DNA from: Candidatus Eisenbacteria bacterium
GTDB taxonomy: Bacteria > Eisenbacteria > RBG-16-71-46 > JAFGJU01
Direction of reading: 5' to 3'
Length of the DNA: 64,000 bases
Assembly (NCBI GenBank): GCA_026388185.1
Contig: JAPLKG010000010.1
Coordinates: forward strand, 1 to 64,000
Shown: piece by piece, positions 18,943 to 27,237 of the stretch
Numbering within the stretch: the first letter of the stretch is position 1
Layout: every line of letters begins with the position of its first letter
Made by a program: the position numbers and the translations under genes
The notes under the pieces: generated by a model
The model's input: the letters and a program-made list of their open reading frames with translations, nothing else
What the model was told of the DNA's origin: nothing
Database searches by the model: none

Positions 18943-20358
18943 ATGGTGCTTGAACCGAGACTTGTGTATCGGAAACCCTTGACCGACAAGTATCCTCAGA
19001 TAGCACATGCTGCGGAGGAAATCGCGCGCTGCACCAAGTGTGGTCTGTGCAGGGCGGTCTGCCCCACGTTGATAGAGACGGTGAGTGAGTCGCAAGGCGC
19101 CAGGGGCAGAGTGAGCCTCGTCGAAGCCGTGCTTGACGGAAGGCTTGCGCTTTCCGACGTTTTTGCCGACAGACTCTCCACCTGCATCAATTGCAAGGCG
19201 TGCATTGAAGCCTGTCCCAGTGGCGTCAGGGTTGACGACGTCGTTCTTGCCGCCAGGGCGGAATTGGTGTCGCGGGGCAAGTTCCCTGTCTTGAAGAGAC
19301 TCATCCTGAGGAGCCTTCTCAAGCGCGGCAGATTGCTGCCGCCGGTCGGGAAAACGGCTTCCTTGCTCCAACGCGCGCTCCTCAAGCTGTCTCCCAAGGG
19401 GAGCGCTCTCAGGCTTCTTCTCCCCTTGGTCAGAATCGACAAGGAGAGAAGTCTCCCTGTCTTTGCTTCGAGGAGTTTTAGAGAGCAGGTTCCGGGGAGA
19501 TTGACCCCGGAAATGCCGCGTGGCTCGACGCCGGTTCCAAGCTCCCTGGAAACACTCGTACCGAAGCCGCGGGAGGGGAAGGAGAATCGGCTCAAAGTGG
19601 CGTACTTTGTTGGATGCGCGAGCAATCTCATTTACACGAACGTTGCCTTCTCAGTTGTGGACGTGCTCACGAAGCTCGGTGTGGAGGTGGTCATTCCTCC
19701 CCTCCAGGGCTGCTGCGGAACGCCGATCTTCAACGCGGGTGACCTGGTCACCGCGCGGGAGATGGCCAGGAAGAACATACATGCCCTCGCCGCGTCAGAC
19801 GTCGACGCCATTGTAGTTTCGTGCGCCAGTTGCGGCTTGGCACTGAAGAGAGAATACTCGAAGATCCTTGGGCTTGAAACCTCGGGCCTCTCGGAGAAGG
19901 TGATGGACGTCTCGGAATTCATCGTGAAGAAGGTTGGTCTCGACGCCTTGAGGGCGGTCCTTTCGGCGCGCTCGCCGGCGTCTCGGGTGCCGACGGGAGA
20001 TGGGGCACTACACAGGGAACTCACCGTCACGTATCATGATCCCTGTCACCTGAAGAGGGGGCAGGGTGTGAGGGATGAGCCCAGGGAGATCATTCGCTCC
20101 ATTCCGGGCGTGAAGTTTGTGGAGATGCAAGAATCAGACAGATGCTGTGGCGGCGGCGGATTGTATAGTTTCACCCATTACGAGATGTCGAGGGCCGTGG
20201 TTGCGCGTAAAGTCAAGGCCATAGAAGAGAGTGGAGCCGAGATTGTCTTGACCTCGTGTCCGAGTTGCATGCTCCAGCTCACGGACGCGCTTACGCAGGC
20301 CGGATTACCCGTCAGAGTCATGCACGTCATGGAGTTTCTCGCTCAAAACGCATGCTGA
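18943..20358 (+). CDS. glcF: Iron-sulfur oxidoreductase subunit, GlcF type
   Basis: This is the electron-transfer partner of the preceding flavoprotein. Two 4Fe-4S ferredoxin motifs lie at Cys30/33/36/40 (CTKCGLCRAVCP) and Cys81/84/87/91 (CINCKACIEACP). Two CCG domains follow, with GCCGTP at about residue 257 and CCGGGG at about 400; this pair is typical of heterodisulfide-reductase-like and GlcF proteins. It has 471 residues. The middle region (about 110-210) is basic and variable. The last codons overlap the next gene by 7 bases. Confidence 0.9.
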   Translation: MVLEPRLVYRKPLTDKYPQIAHAAEEIARCTKCGLCRAVCPTLIETVSESQGARGRVSLVEAVLDGRLALSDVFADRLSTCINCKACIEACPSGVRVDDVVLAARAELVSRGKFPVLKRLILRSLLKRGRLLPPVGKTASLLQRALLKLSPKGSALRLLLPLVRIDKERSLPVFASRSFREQVPGRLTPEMPRGSTPVPSSLETLVPKPREGKENRLKVAYFVGCASNLIYTNVAFSVVDVLTKLGVEVVIPPLQGCCGTPIFNAGDLVTAREMARKNIHALAASDVDAIVVSCASCGLALKREYSKILGLETSGLSEKVMDVSEFIVKKVGLDALRAVLSARSPASRVPTGDGALHRELTVTYHDPCHLKRGQGVRDEPREIIRSIPGVKFVEMQESDRCCGGGGLYSFTHYEMSRAVVARKVKAIEESGAEIVLTSCPSCMLQLTDALTQAGLPVRVMHVMEFLAQNAC

Positions 20359-21857
20359 CCGAATCGATCAAACTGGCTCTAGGAAACATCGGAAGGACAA
20401 GACTCAGGCATTTCCTGACCATGTGCGGAATCATGATCGGGACGGGTGCAATCGTCTCCATGGTTTCATTCGCTGTGGGGATGCGCAGCGAGATGTCACG
20501 CACCATCGCTTCCTCCGGCCTCCTCACCACCGTCTACGTGCTGCCGAGCGGCAGTGCACTCGGGCAGCTTGCGCCGGGGACGGACGAGCACGATCCCGAT
20601 GATTCCGGGGCCTACTCCGATGGCACCTCCGCAAACGGTACGGGAACCGATTACCCGACAGACTCCAAACCCGGTTCCAGGACGGCCTCTGCGCGGGGTT
20701 CCGTGCCCAGGGATTCGACGCGGGGGATTGCCATTACCGACGAGGCGATAGGGAAGATCGCCTCAATAGAGGGCGTGACTCACGCCTTTCCTCTGGTCGC
20801 ATTTCCAGCCATGCTAAGCCGCGGCTCGAAGCAGGTTTTTGCCACGGTAACCGGCGTACCTGCCTCGATGGACGAAGCCACGAAAAAACGACTCGAGAAG
20901 GGAGAGGTTTTCTCGAGTGAGAACGACAGCACGCTTCTCGTCTCGTCTTCGTTTGCGAAAAAACTGGGTGTAAGCGCGGACTCTGTCGACTCGAAATCCC
21001 TTCACGCAGGGATACCGGTGACACTCACCATAATCACGCTTGGGCACGGGCCGTTCGGCTCCGGCGCGATGCTGGAGGGTCCACTCACCGGAGGCTCATT
21101 TTCTCCACTCAGTGCGTTGGGTTTGCTGATGCCCTTTGAGCGACAGAGCTTCCGGTTTTACGTCAAGGGTCTGCTCAAGGAGAGTTTCTTCGGACCCGTC
21201 GGACGGGCGGACTGCTACGTTCCGCTCAAGATGGCAAAGCGCATGTCCGCGATGACGATTCAGGACCCCGGCGACGTTCTGAGGAATCCCTCTCTAGGCC
21301 GAGGCGGCTACCTGGGTGCGGAGGTGCATGTTGCAGCCCTGAACGACGTTGAAAGTGTGACCAAGGAACTGAGAGGCATGAGCTTCACGGTGTTCTCGAT
21401 TTCGGACCAGTTCAAGGGAATGAGAACCGCCTTCGTCCTGGTGTCGGCTTTCCTCGGTGCGATAGGAGGGGTCGCGCTTTTCGTGGGGTGTCTTGGCATA
21501 GTGAACGTGATGCTCATATCCGTCCTCGAGAGAACGAGAGAAATAGGCATAATGAAAAGCGTCGGAGCCAGACGAAGAGACATAATGCACCTCTTCGTGA
21601 TGGAGGCGGCGCTCATCGGTTTGGTCGGGGGTCTGCTGGGGGTGATGCTGGGTTGGCTCGTGGCGGAGGTCACAAATCACCTGATGTTTGCTTTCATCAT
21701 CAAGGACCAGGCACCGTTTCACCGGCTCTACGAGATTCCGTTCTGGCTTTCCTCGGGCGCCGTGGGCCTGGCCATCGTGGTAAGCATTATCGCCGGCCTT
21801 TATCCCGCGAGAAGAGCCGCCGGGCTTGAACCTACTGCCGCGCTACGGTACGAATAG
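20352..21857 (+). CDS. MacB/FtsX-type ABC transporter permease
   Basis: This is an inner-membrane permease of the MacB/LolC/FtsX superfamily. A first membrane segment is followed by a large periplasmic domain with a Ser/Asp/Gly-rich insert at about residues 75-125. Three C-terminal helices follow, with GCLGIVNVMLISVLERTREIG, then VGARRRDIMHLFVMEA and the C-terminal GLYPARRAAGLEPTAALRYE. It has 501 residues from the ATG at 20352, which overlaps glcF by 7 bases; an upstream in-frame opening only reads glcF out of frame. No ATP-binding subunit is adjacent, so the partner must be encoded elsewhere. Confidence 0.88.
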   Translation: MLTESIKLALGNIGRTRLRHFLTMCGIMIGTGAIVSMVSFAVGMRSEMSRTIASSGLLTTVYVLPSGSALGQLAPGTDEHDPDDSGAYSDGTSANGTGTDYPTDSKPGSRTASARGSVPRDSTRGIAITDEAIGKIASIEGVTHAFPLVAFPAMLSRGSKQVFATVTGVPASMDEATKKRLEKGEVFSSENDSTLLVSSSFAKKLGVSADSVDSKSLHAGIPVTLTIITLGHGPFGSGAMLEGPLTGGSFSPLSALGLLMPFERQSFRFYVKGLLKESFFGPVGRADCYVPLKMAKRMSAMTIQDPGDVLRNPSLGRGGYLGAEVHVAALNDVESVTKELRGMSFTVFSISDQFKGMRTAFVLVSAFLGAIGGVALFVGCLGIVNVMLISVLERTREIGIMKSVGARRRDIMHLFVMEAALIGLVGGLLGVMLGWLVAEVTNHLMFAFIIKDQAPFHRLYEIPFWLSSGAVGLAIVVSIIAGLYPARRAAGLEPTAALRYE

Positions 21858-21974
21858 TGCTCGCACGGGACAATATCCCGCGCGGGCAGTTTGCCGGCAC
21901 GCCGTAACCTCAAGTAGGTGTGCGCGTTAAGGTAACTCGAGACCGAATTTCAATGCAAGATACCGGCACTATGT

Positions 21975-21982
21975 GATATAAT
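21975..21982 (+). promoter_or_regulatory. Extended -10 promoter element
   Basis: TGATATAAT contains a consensus TATAAT at 21977-21982 with the upstream TG of an extended -10. No good -35 lies 17 bases upstream, which extended -10 promoters tolerate. Transcription would start near 21989 and give a leader of about 68 bases. That leader contains the directly repeated decamer GTTGCTCCCC. The phosphoesterase gene follows. Confidence 0.5.
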
Positions 21983-22056
21983 GTAGGTTGCTCCCCCAAG
22001 TTGCTCCCCGCGAAGGAGTCAGCGCCAGAAGTCTTGCAACAGCGGAGGATTTCGAC

Positions 22057-23817
22057 ATGTTTCATAGGCCCACTCCATCCATAACGTGCTTCCTTGCAGC
22101 CTTGCTGCTCTTGTTTGGCCTTCCTGGGCTGATCGCCTCATCGGCGTCCGCCCTCCCTTACACGCCGCCAGGGGATACCCTGACGGTGATCATGAGACCC
22201 ATTCAAACCGTCCCGACGATTCTTGTTCGTGGCGACACCCTGGACATAGACTGCGCGGCCTCCAGTTCGACAACCGATTGGACTGCATCTCTCGGTTTTA
22301 GACAGCTCAGTTTCCCCCTGGAGATTCTGAGCGCCCAGTATGTGACTTCGCTCTCGCGCTGGGCAATCAAGGCTCTTGTTTCCAGCGATATCCCGTTCGA
22401 GCTATACGATCTCACGGTCACGGCTTCTGGCGGAATTCTGGACACGACGCGGAAGGCCGTCAACGTGATCGATGCATTTGACAGCAGTTTCTATTTCATT
22501 CAGGTGACGGACACCCATCTGCCCACACACCTTTACTATTACGAATCCGGGGGGGAGACCGACACCTCCGAAGTTGTAGATTTGCGGGAAGTCATAAAGG
22601 ACGTGAACTTGATAAATCCGGTGTTTCTGGTGCACACCGGCGACATAATAAACGAAGGCGAGCTTGAAGATTATCAGTACTACCGCTATTTCACGCGCAC
22701 GCAGCGCCTCTTAACGGAGCTGGAAGTGCCCGTCTACGTCTTGGCCGGCAACCACGACGTAGGAGGTTGGGACTCCACGCCGCCGCCTGCCGGCGAAGCG
22801 AGAAGAACCTGGTGGAGATTCTTCGGATGGCCTTATCTCAACAGTCCTCCAACGGGTGTGTCGCACACGCAGGATTACTCCTTCGACTACGGCACGTGCC
22901 ACTTCGTCGGCCTGGAAGGCTACATCAACTATGATAACTGGAGACCCACAATCTACGGCAGCCAGAGTTTCACGAGCGAGCAGCTCAGTTGGCTTTCCTC
23001 CGACCTCGCCAAAGCCTCCGGCAGCCAGCTTCAGATGCTTTTCTACCACATGGATTTTTCGAGCCAGCTCAACCTTTCCTCCCTCGGCGTGGACCTTGCC
23101 CTTTACGGGCACACTCACGCTGACAGAGGTTCGCTGACGGGCTGGCCGCTCAACATCGGAACAAAATCCGCTTGTGACGGGAATCGAGCCTATAGATTCG
23201 TGAGAGTAAACGGCAGCACCATTACCCCCAAGGCCACGTTCGCTGCGGGGTCGACCGGGGCCACTCTGAGAATCTCATTTTCACCCGCAAACGACGGTAC
23301 GAACGATCACGTCAGCGCCACCATCGTGAACGGATTTAACGAGGAATTTGAGCGTGCGATGGTCAGGTTCTACATGAAATACGACGGTTCCTCCTATTCG
23401 GTCACGAACGGCAGTCTCATCCAGACCGTCAGGTCAGATTCTGTCGTGATCTGCTACGTGGGGGTAGATGTCCCTGCCGCTTCCTCTGTGACGGTCTCGG
23501 TGGATGCCTACACCATCGCGGTCGAGGGGGAAGTGCCTTCAGCCTTGGGCGCCACTTCGTGCTTCCCCAATCCGTTCCAGGCTGCGACGTACATCAAGTT
23601 TTCTCTAATGAAGACGGCGACGGCAGAGATTGCTATCTTTGACGTGAACGGGCATCTTGTGAAACGCCTCATGAGAAGAGAATTCTCGGCCGGTACGTAC
23701 ACGTATCCCTGGGACGCGACGGACACGAAGATGCGTCGTGTTCCTGCCGGTGTATATCTCTGCAGGGTTGAGGTCGACGGCAAACGGGCCACGTCCAAGC
23801 TACTGGTGATGCGGTAG
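22057..23817 (+). CDS. Exported calcineurin-like phosphoesterase with C-terminal sorting domain
   Basis: This is a secreted metallophosphoesterase. A signal peptide (FLAALLLLFGLPGLIASSASA) is followed by an Ig-like region and the catalytic core: VTDTHLP, HTGDIINEGE, AGNHDVGG, FYHMD and YGHTHADRG, the five metal-ligand blocks of the family. The last 85 residues form a FlgD-like / type IX-like sorting domain with PNPF, IFDVNGHLVKRL and PAGVYLCRVEVDG. The ATG at 22057 is chosen because GCGGAGGA lies 7 bases upstream and the signal peptide then sits at the N-terminus. It has 586 residues. The substrate is unknown. The sorting domain suggests display on, or release from, the outer surface. Confidence 0.88.
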   Translation: MFHRPTPSITCFLAALLLLFGLPGLIASSASALPYTPPGDTLTVIMRPIQTVPTILVRGDTLDIDCAASSSTTDWTASLGFRQLSFPLEILSAQYVTSLSRWAIKALVSSDIPFELYDLTVTASGGILDTTRKAVNVIDAFDSSFYFIQVTDTHLPTHLYYYESGGETDTSEVVDLREVIKDVNLINPVFLVHTGDIINEGELEDYQYYRYFTRTQRLLTELEVPVYVLAGNHDVGGWDSTPPPAGEARRTWWRFFGWPYLNSPPTGVSHTQDYSFDYGTCHFVGLEGYINYDNWRPTIYGSQSFTSEQLSWLSSDLAKASGSQLQMLFYHMDFSSQLNLSSLGVDLALYGHTHADRGSLTGWPLNIGTKSACDGNRAYRFVRVNGSTITPKATFAAGSTGATLRISFSPANDGTNDHVSATIVNGFNEEFERAMVRFYMKYDGSSYSVTNGSLIQTVRSDSVVICYVGVDVPAASSVTVSVDAYTIAVEGEVPSALGATSCFPNPFQAATYIKFSLMKTATAEIAIFDVNGHLVKRLMRREFSAGTYTYPWDATDTKMRRVPAGVYLCRVEVDGKRATSKLLVMR

Positions 23818-24087
23818 CATCGCGCCTTCCAGAAGTCTGATTGACAGGCACGGCCAGACACAGTAGACTTGTTTGGTTTTGGTCTTCGTCTGTCTACTCG
23901 GGCGTATCTACTGATGCAACGTGCGACGTCGCGGAAAACGCGGGGTGGCTTGCTGCGCCCCAGCGATGCCGCGAAAAACGAGAGATAGCGCCAGCCGACG
24001 GGGAGGGCGGACCGGGACCCGGCGTTTCGTCCGCGTGCAGCACCCGTGAAGGGTAATCATCACTCACCTTGCTTGAGGAGGAGAACT

Positions 24088-25287
24088 ATGGCCAACGAGG
24101 CAATCGAAAGAGCTAAAGAGCACTTCGCCAAACTACTCGAGCGTCAACTTGCCAGAGTGGAGAGGATAAAAAAGGGGGATGACTGGACCGATTATACCAA
24201 GCTCAAGCCGATCATAGTTGGGATTATCGGCGGAGATGGCATCGGGCCTTACATCGCCAAGGAATCCGAGCGCGTTCTGGAGTTCTTGCTCAAGGACGAG
24301 CTGAAATCCGGCAAGGTCGAGTTTAGAACAATCGAGGGTCTCACAATCGAGAACAGGGCGGAGCACATGAAGGCCATTCCGGATGACGTGCTCGCGGAGA
24401 TAAAGAAGTGCCACGTGACCTTGAAGGGCCCGACCACGACTCCGAGAAAAGGTGACCCCTGGCCTAACGTTGAAAGCGCAAACGTTGCCGTGCGTAAGGA
24501 ACTGGATCTTTTCGCTAACGTGAGGCCGGTGCGCGTGCCGAGCGAAGGTATTGACTGGATTTTCTTCCGCGAGAACACGGAAGGCGCCTACGCGCTGGGG
24601 AGCGAGGGAGTAGAGATCACTCCCGATCTGGCGATTGACTTCACCGTGACTACGACGCAGGGAACCGAGAGACTGATTCGCACAGCTTTTGAGCACGCGA
24701 AGAAAAACGGAATCGACAGGGTCACGATTGTCACTAAGGCCAACGTAATCAAGACTACCGACGGCAAGTTCCTGAAGATCGGCCAGGAAATCGCGAAAGA
24801 GTATCCGGGAATTCAGTGCGACGACTGGTACATCGACATCATGACTGCGAAGCTAGTCGATAAGAAGCGCAGAACCGAGTTCAAGGTTCTGGCGCTTCCG
24901 AATCTCTACGGCGATATCCTCACCGACGAGGCTGCCGAGTTTCAGGGCGGCGTCGGCACCGCCGGCAGTGCCAACATTGGAAAGCGGTACGCGATGTTTG
25001 AGGCCATTCACGGCTCTGCGCCTCGCATGGTGCAAGAGGGCAGGGCACAATACGCAGACCCGTGCAGCATGATAAGGGCCGCGGCGTTCCTTCTTTCTCA
25101 CATCGGTTTCCCCGAGAAGGCCAAACGCCTGGAGATGGCTCTCGATATCTGCGGGCAGTGCGAGAAGAGATTGGTGATGACCGGCCGCTCGAATGGTGCG
25201 ACCGGCACTCAGTTCACCGACTACATAATGGAGAAACTGACTGACTCGAACCTTGAGAAGCAGTGGAAGTCCTATCAGAAGGTGTAG
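24088..25287 (+). CDS. icd: Isocitrate dehydrogenase
   Basis: This enzyme oxidatively decarboxylates isocitrate to 2-oxoglutarate. The nucleotide/metal motifs are IGGDGIGPYI, the isocitrate-binding SANVAVRKELDLFANVRPV, RENTEGAYALG, the catalytic lysine in IVTKANVIKTTDG, the metal site NLYGDILTDEAAEFQGGVG and FEAIHGSAPRM. It has 399 residues from the ATG at 24088, which follows GAGGAGGAG. The cofactor (NAD or NADP) cannot be settled by eye. The 2-oxoglutarate formed could feed the ferredoxin oxidoreductase encoded near 40.5 kb. Confidence 0.92.
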   Translation: MANEAIERAKEHFAKLLERQLARVERIKKGDDWTDYTKLKPIIVGIIGGDGIGPYIAKESERVLEFLLKDELKSGKVEFRTIEGLTIENRAEHMKAIPDDVLAEIKKCHVTLKGPTTTPRKGDPWPNVESANVAVRKELDLFANVRPVRVPSEGIDWIFFRENTEGAYALGSEGVEITPDLAIDFTVTTTQGTERLIRTAFEHAKKNGIDRVTIVTKANVIKTTDGKFLKIGQEIAKEYPGIQCDDWYIDIMTAKLVDKKRRTEFKVLALPNLYGDILTDEAAEFQGGVGTAGSANIGKRYAMFEAIHGSAPRMVQEGRAQYADPCSMIRAAAFLLSHIGFPEKAKRLEMALDICGQCEKRLVMTGRSNGATGTQFTDYIMEKLTDSNLEKQWKSYQKV

Positions 25288-25306
25288 GTTCGGACGTATT
25301 CGCGAA

Positions 25307-25344
25307 AAGGGAAGGGGCACATCTGCCGAGATGCCCCTTCCCTT
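25307..25344 (+). terminator. Strong hairpin terminator after icd
   Basis: The arms AAGGGAAGGGGCA and TGCCCCTTCCCTT are perfectly complementary over 13 bases. The inner bases CATCT and AGATG can extend the stem with a two-base bulge, closing on a GCCG loop. It lies 20 bases after the icd stop. The downstream strand has only a modest run of T (GGTCTTTG). The hairpin is symmetric and may also stop the minus-strand transcripts coming from 25484. Confidence 0.8.
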
Positions 25345-25375
25345 CGGTCTTTGTAGGCTGGAGCTGCACGTAACC

Positions 25376-25459
25376 CTCTGGACCGGAGAGCATGCCTGTC
25401 AACGTAACCATAGACTAGGGCATCTCAAGCGAGCTGCTCTCTCTCGGTCCGGTCCAGAG
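25376..25459 (-). other. Structured 3' region below the small-protein operon
   Basis: CTCTGGACCGG at 25376-25386 is perfectly complementary to CCGGTCCAGAG at 25449-25459. Inside lie further complementary pairs, AGAGCA with TGCTCT and ATGCC with GGCAT. The region begins 25 bases after the stop of the 63-residue minus-strand gene, so it could form a folded 3' end of that transcript. It does not resemble the paired elements at 27.0 and 27.8 kb in sequence. Its role is unknown. Confidence 0.4.
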
Positions 25460-25483
25460 ACTTGCTTGCGCAAGACTGCCGGC

Positions 25484-25675
25484 CTAGAGATGCACAACGA
25501 TACCCGGACTGCTCTCGTCGGCATCACCCATCAAGATCGCGAACACCGCGCATGCGATCCAGTCCGACAACTTCATCGTCTCCATCGCCACATCACAGAA
25601 AGGCACGTCACACAACCCCTTAACCGGCGCAGCCACGAACAACACCAGAAGAAGAACCACTACAAACATCTTCAA
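25484..25675 (-). CDS. Small exported protein of unknown function (63 aa)
   Basis: I do not recognise the family. The first 20 residues (MKMFVVVLLLVLFVAAPVKG) form a clear signal peptide. The mature part of about 43 residues has three cysteines, a hydrophobic patch (IACAVFAILMG) and an acidic stretch DADESS. The start is TTG at 25675, 9 bases after a strong GGAGG site. The alternative ATG two codons later is also possible. It lies 16 bases after the preceding minus-strand gene and so probably shares its transcript. A small bacteriocin- or signal-like peptide is one possibility, without further support. Confidence 0.6.
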   Translation of the reverse strand: MKMFVVVLLLVLFVAAPVKGLCDVPFCDVAMETMKLSDWIACAVFAILMGDADESSPGIVVHL

Positions 25676-25691
25676 CGCAACTCACCTCCTC

Positions 25692-26258
25692 TCACTTCTT
25701 CACTCGCTCAAGTGTATCCACCACCGCCCCGACCACCTCAAAGCCAGCTATGTTCCTGACATCGATGCTACCAGCACCAAACTTAACCCACCCACACGGG
25801 CTCCCATCCTTCGGGTGACACCACACAGAACACTTCGTCACAACCACAACCATCTTCCTCGCGTCGTACAGGCTCGTCTGCATTAAGTCAGGGTAGAAAA
25901 AGATCCCCTCACTCTCGATCCGCTTCCCCTCCTTATCAGTCAACACCAACTTTGTGCTCCTGGTGAACACCACCTTCTCAACTCTCTTGAGACCCACTCG
26001 AAACCCCAGGTACAGACCGGGCTCTTTCACCACCATCTCATACATCTTCAGCCCATCAAGCTCCGGAGGCTTCTTCTCCATCATCCTCTCAGCAAACCCA
26101 GGCTTCAGCTGCCCGAACCCAGCCACCGCCCACGAGCTGTCAGGAGCCCACCAAACATGCAGCGCATTCCCTTGCTTCCTGGCTTCGCACTTGCCTTGCG
26201 ACACGAAACCGCAGAGAAACACACTGCACATCAAGATGGCTGCCAACCTGCGGATCAT
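25692..26258 (-). CDS. Exported protein of unknown function, paralogue B (188 aa)
   Basis: No known family is recognised. A signal peptide (residues 1-25) precedes a domain shared with the next upstream gene. Shared blocks are VVFTRSTKLVL, DKEGKRIES, SLYDARKMVVVVT and SVWC, followed by GxVKFGAG and EVVGAVVDTLE. Both proteins are exactly 188 residues. Identity is moderate over the C-terminal two thirds and low at the N-terminus. The start follows GGGAGGTGAACG. It sits 13 bases after its paralogue and 16 bases before the 63-residue gene, a compact operon. Confidence 0.75.
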   Translation of the reverse strand: MIRRLAAILMCSVFLCGFVSQGKCEARKQGNALHVWWAPDSSWAVAGFGQLKPGFAERMMEKKPPELDGLKMYEMVVKEPGLYLGFRVGLKRVEKVVFTRSTKLVLTDKEGKRIESEGIFFYPDLMQTSLYDARKMVVVVTKCSVWCHPKDGSPCGWVKFGAGSIDVRNIAGFEVVGAVVDTLERVKK

Positions 26259-26271
26259 CGTTCACCTCCCC

Positions 26272-26838
26272 TCACTTGGTCTCTCCCTGCCCCTCCACAA
26301 TCGCCCCCACCACCTCGAACTCAACTATGTCCTCCATCCGGAAATCACCCTCAGCGAACTTGGCCACACCAGACGGGTGCCCCTTCCCATCACCACACCA
26401 AACCGACCTACGCGTCACCACTACCGCCATCTTCCTCGTGTCATACACCTCAGTCTGTGCCCTGTCAGGCGTGAACAGACACGTCTCGCTTTCGTACCGC
26501 TTCCCATCCCTGTCGATCAGCACGATCTTCGTGCTCTTCGTGAACACAACTTTATCCACCGAGACCAACTTCATTGCGAAGCCCATCCACTCACCAGGCT
26601 CGGCGACCAACACTCTATACATTTTTGCAACCTCTGCGTCAGCCGGCAGCCTCGACAGCACATCAGCAAGTGTACCCACTCGCCACGCCTTGAACTTAGT
26701 ACCAACCACCCATCCCCCATCAGGAGCCGTCCAAATCCCATCGCCGTACTCATTGACACGGAAATCAGCACAAGCACACGCCACAATCGACATCACCACT
26801 AACGGTGACACCACGAACACCAGCCCCATCTTCCTCAT
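26272..26838 (-). CDS. Exported protein of unknown function, paralogue A (188 aa)
   Basis: This is the first gene of the three-gene minus-strand operon. The ATG at 26838 is chosen because AAGGAG lies just upstream and the product then begins with a signal peptide (MRKMGLVFVVSPLVVMSIVA). It also makes the protein the same length as its paralogue. An in-frame GTG at 26868 adds ten charged residues and has no good ribosome-binding site. The conserved core is VVFTKSTKIVLIDRDGKRYES, TEVYDTRKMAVVVTRRSVWC and EVVGAIVEG. The start is 172 bases below a folded inverted-repeat element. The function is unknown. Confidence 0.75.
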   Translation of the reverse strand: MRKMGLVFVVSPLVVMSIVACACADFRVNEYGDGIWTAPDGGWVVGTKFKAWRVGTLADVLSRLPADAEVAKMYRVLVAEPGEWMGFAMKLVSVDKVVFTKSTKIVLIDRDGKRYESETCLFTPDRAQTEVYDTRKMAVVVTRRSVWCGDGKGHPSGVAKFAEGDFRMEDIVEFEVVGAIVEGQGETK

Positions 26839-27143
26839 CTCTCTCCTTTCTCTAACCCCGCACATCACAACATGCGCCCTCCTAGAAATGCAGGCCGGCC
26901 CGCAGGGCCAACATTCGACCCCGGGTGAATCACGCCATAGCCAAACCGCTCAGCGCAGTCGCACGCACCGACAACGCAACATGCGCCGCGTCGGCGTCCC
27001 GAAACAGCACCGGGCACACAGTCTCGGGCAGCAGCGAGTCGGCGAGAGACTCGTGGCGTGATCAAGCGCCACCTTGTGCCCGAACCCCGTGTGCCCCGGC
27101 CTGTACGCTACTGATGTTCGTCAGACTCCATCAGCGAAGACCT
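26839..27143 (-). promoter_or_regulatory. Leader region of the small-protein operon
   Basis: This 305-base stretch has no convincing gene. It contains the inverted-repeat element at 27011-27098. Closer to paralogue A lies a GGAGGGCGC site followed by ATG TTG TGA, a two-codon ORF. A 66-codon minus-strand frame across it has no ribosome-binding site and its sequence is explained by the folded element, so it is not called. Confidence 0.5.
27011..27098 (-). ncRNA. Three-way-junction inverted-repeat element, copy 1
   Basis: On the minus strand the outer arms pair through GGGCACAC and TCGGGCA blocks, with a small internal loop between them. Inside are two hairpins: GTGGCG/CGCCAC (27053-27072) and GAGTC/GACTC with a TCTCGCC loop (27035-27053). 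The same arrangement recurs at 27753-27846 with different bases. Positions that differ keep pairing as G-U only if the minus strand is transcribed. It may be a cis-regulatory RNA of the downstream operon; a REP-like mobile repeat is the alternative. Confidence 0.5.
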
Positions 27144-27227
27144 CTATCGACGCACCGGACATTCATCGAAGGGGACCCAGTAGCCCGCATCCACGATGAA
27201 TCCTTCCCTGGTAAAATCGCGATACAC
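27144..27227 (-). CDS. Possible 27-residue peptide gene
   Basis: GAGGAGG followed by TCCAA and GTG makes a textbook start for a 27-codon frame beginning MYRDFTREGFIVDAGYWVPF and ending CPVRR. It begins 10 bases after the stop of the RIDDIGF gene, and the ribosome-binding site overlaps that stop (TGAGGAGG). The composition is protein-like and aromatic, with one cysteine. There is no signal peptide. It is too short for family recognition. A chance ORF remains possible. Confidence 0.4.
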   Translation of the reverse strand: MYRDFTREGFIVDAGYWVPFDECPVRR

Positions 27228-27237
27228 TTGGACCTCC

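Noticed and set aside
25954-27061. Long plus-strand frames over the small-protein operon
   Set aside because: They are antisense to genes with strong ribosome-binding sites and signal peptides, and show threonine/histidine/proline-rich shadow composition.
26865-27065. A 66-codon minus-strand ORF
   Set aside because: No ribosome-binding site and no signal peptide. It overlaps the folded element, whose pairing explains the sequence.
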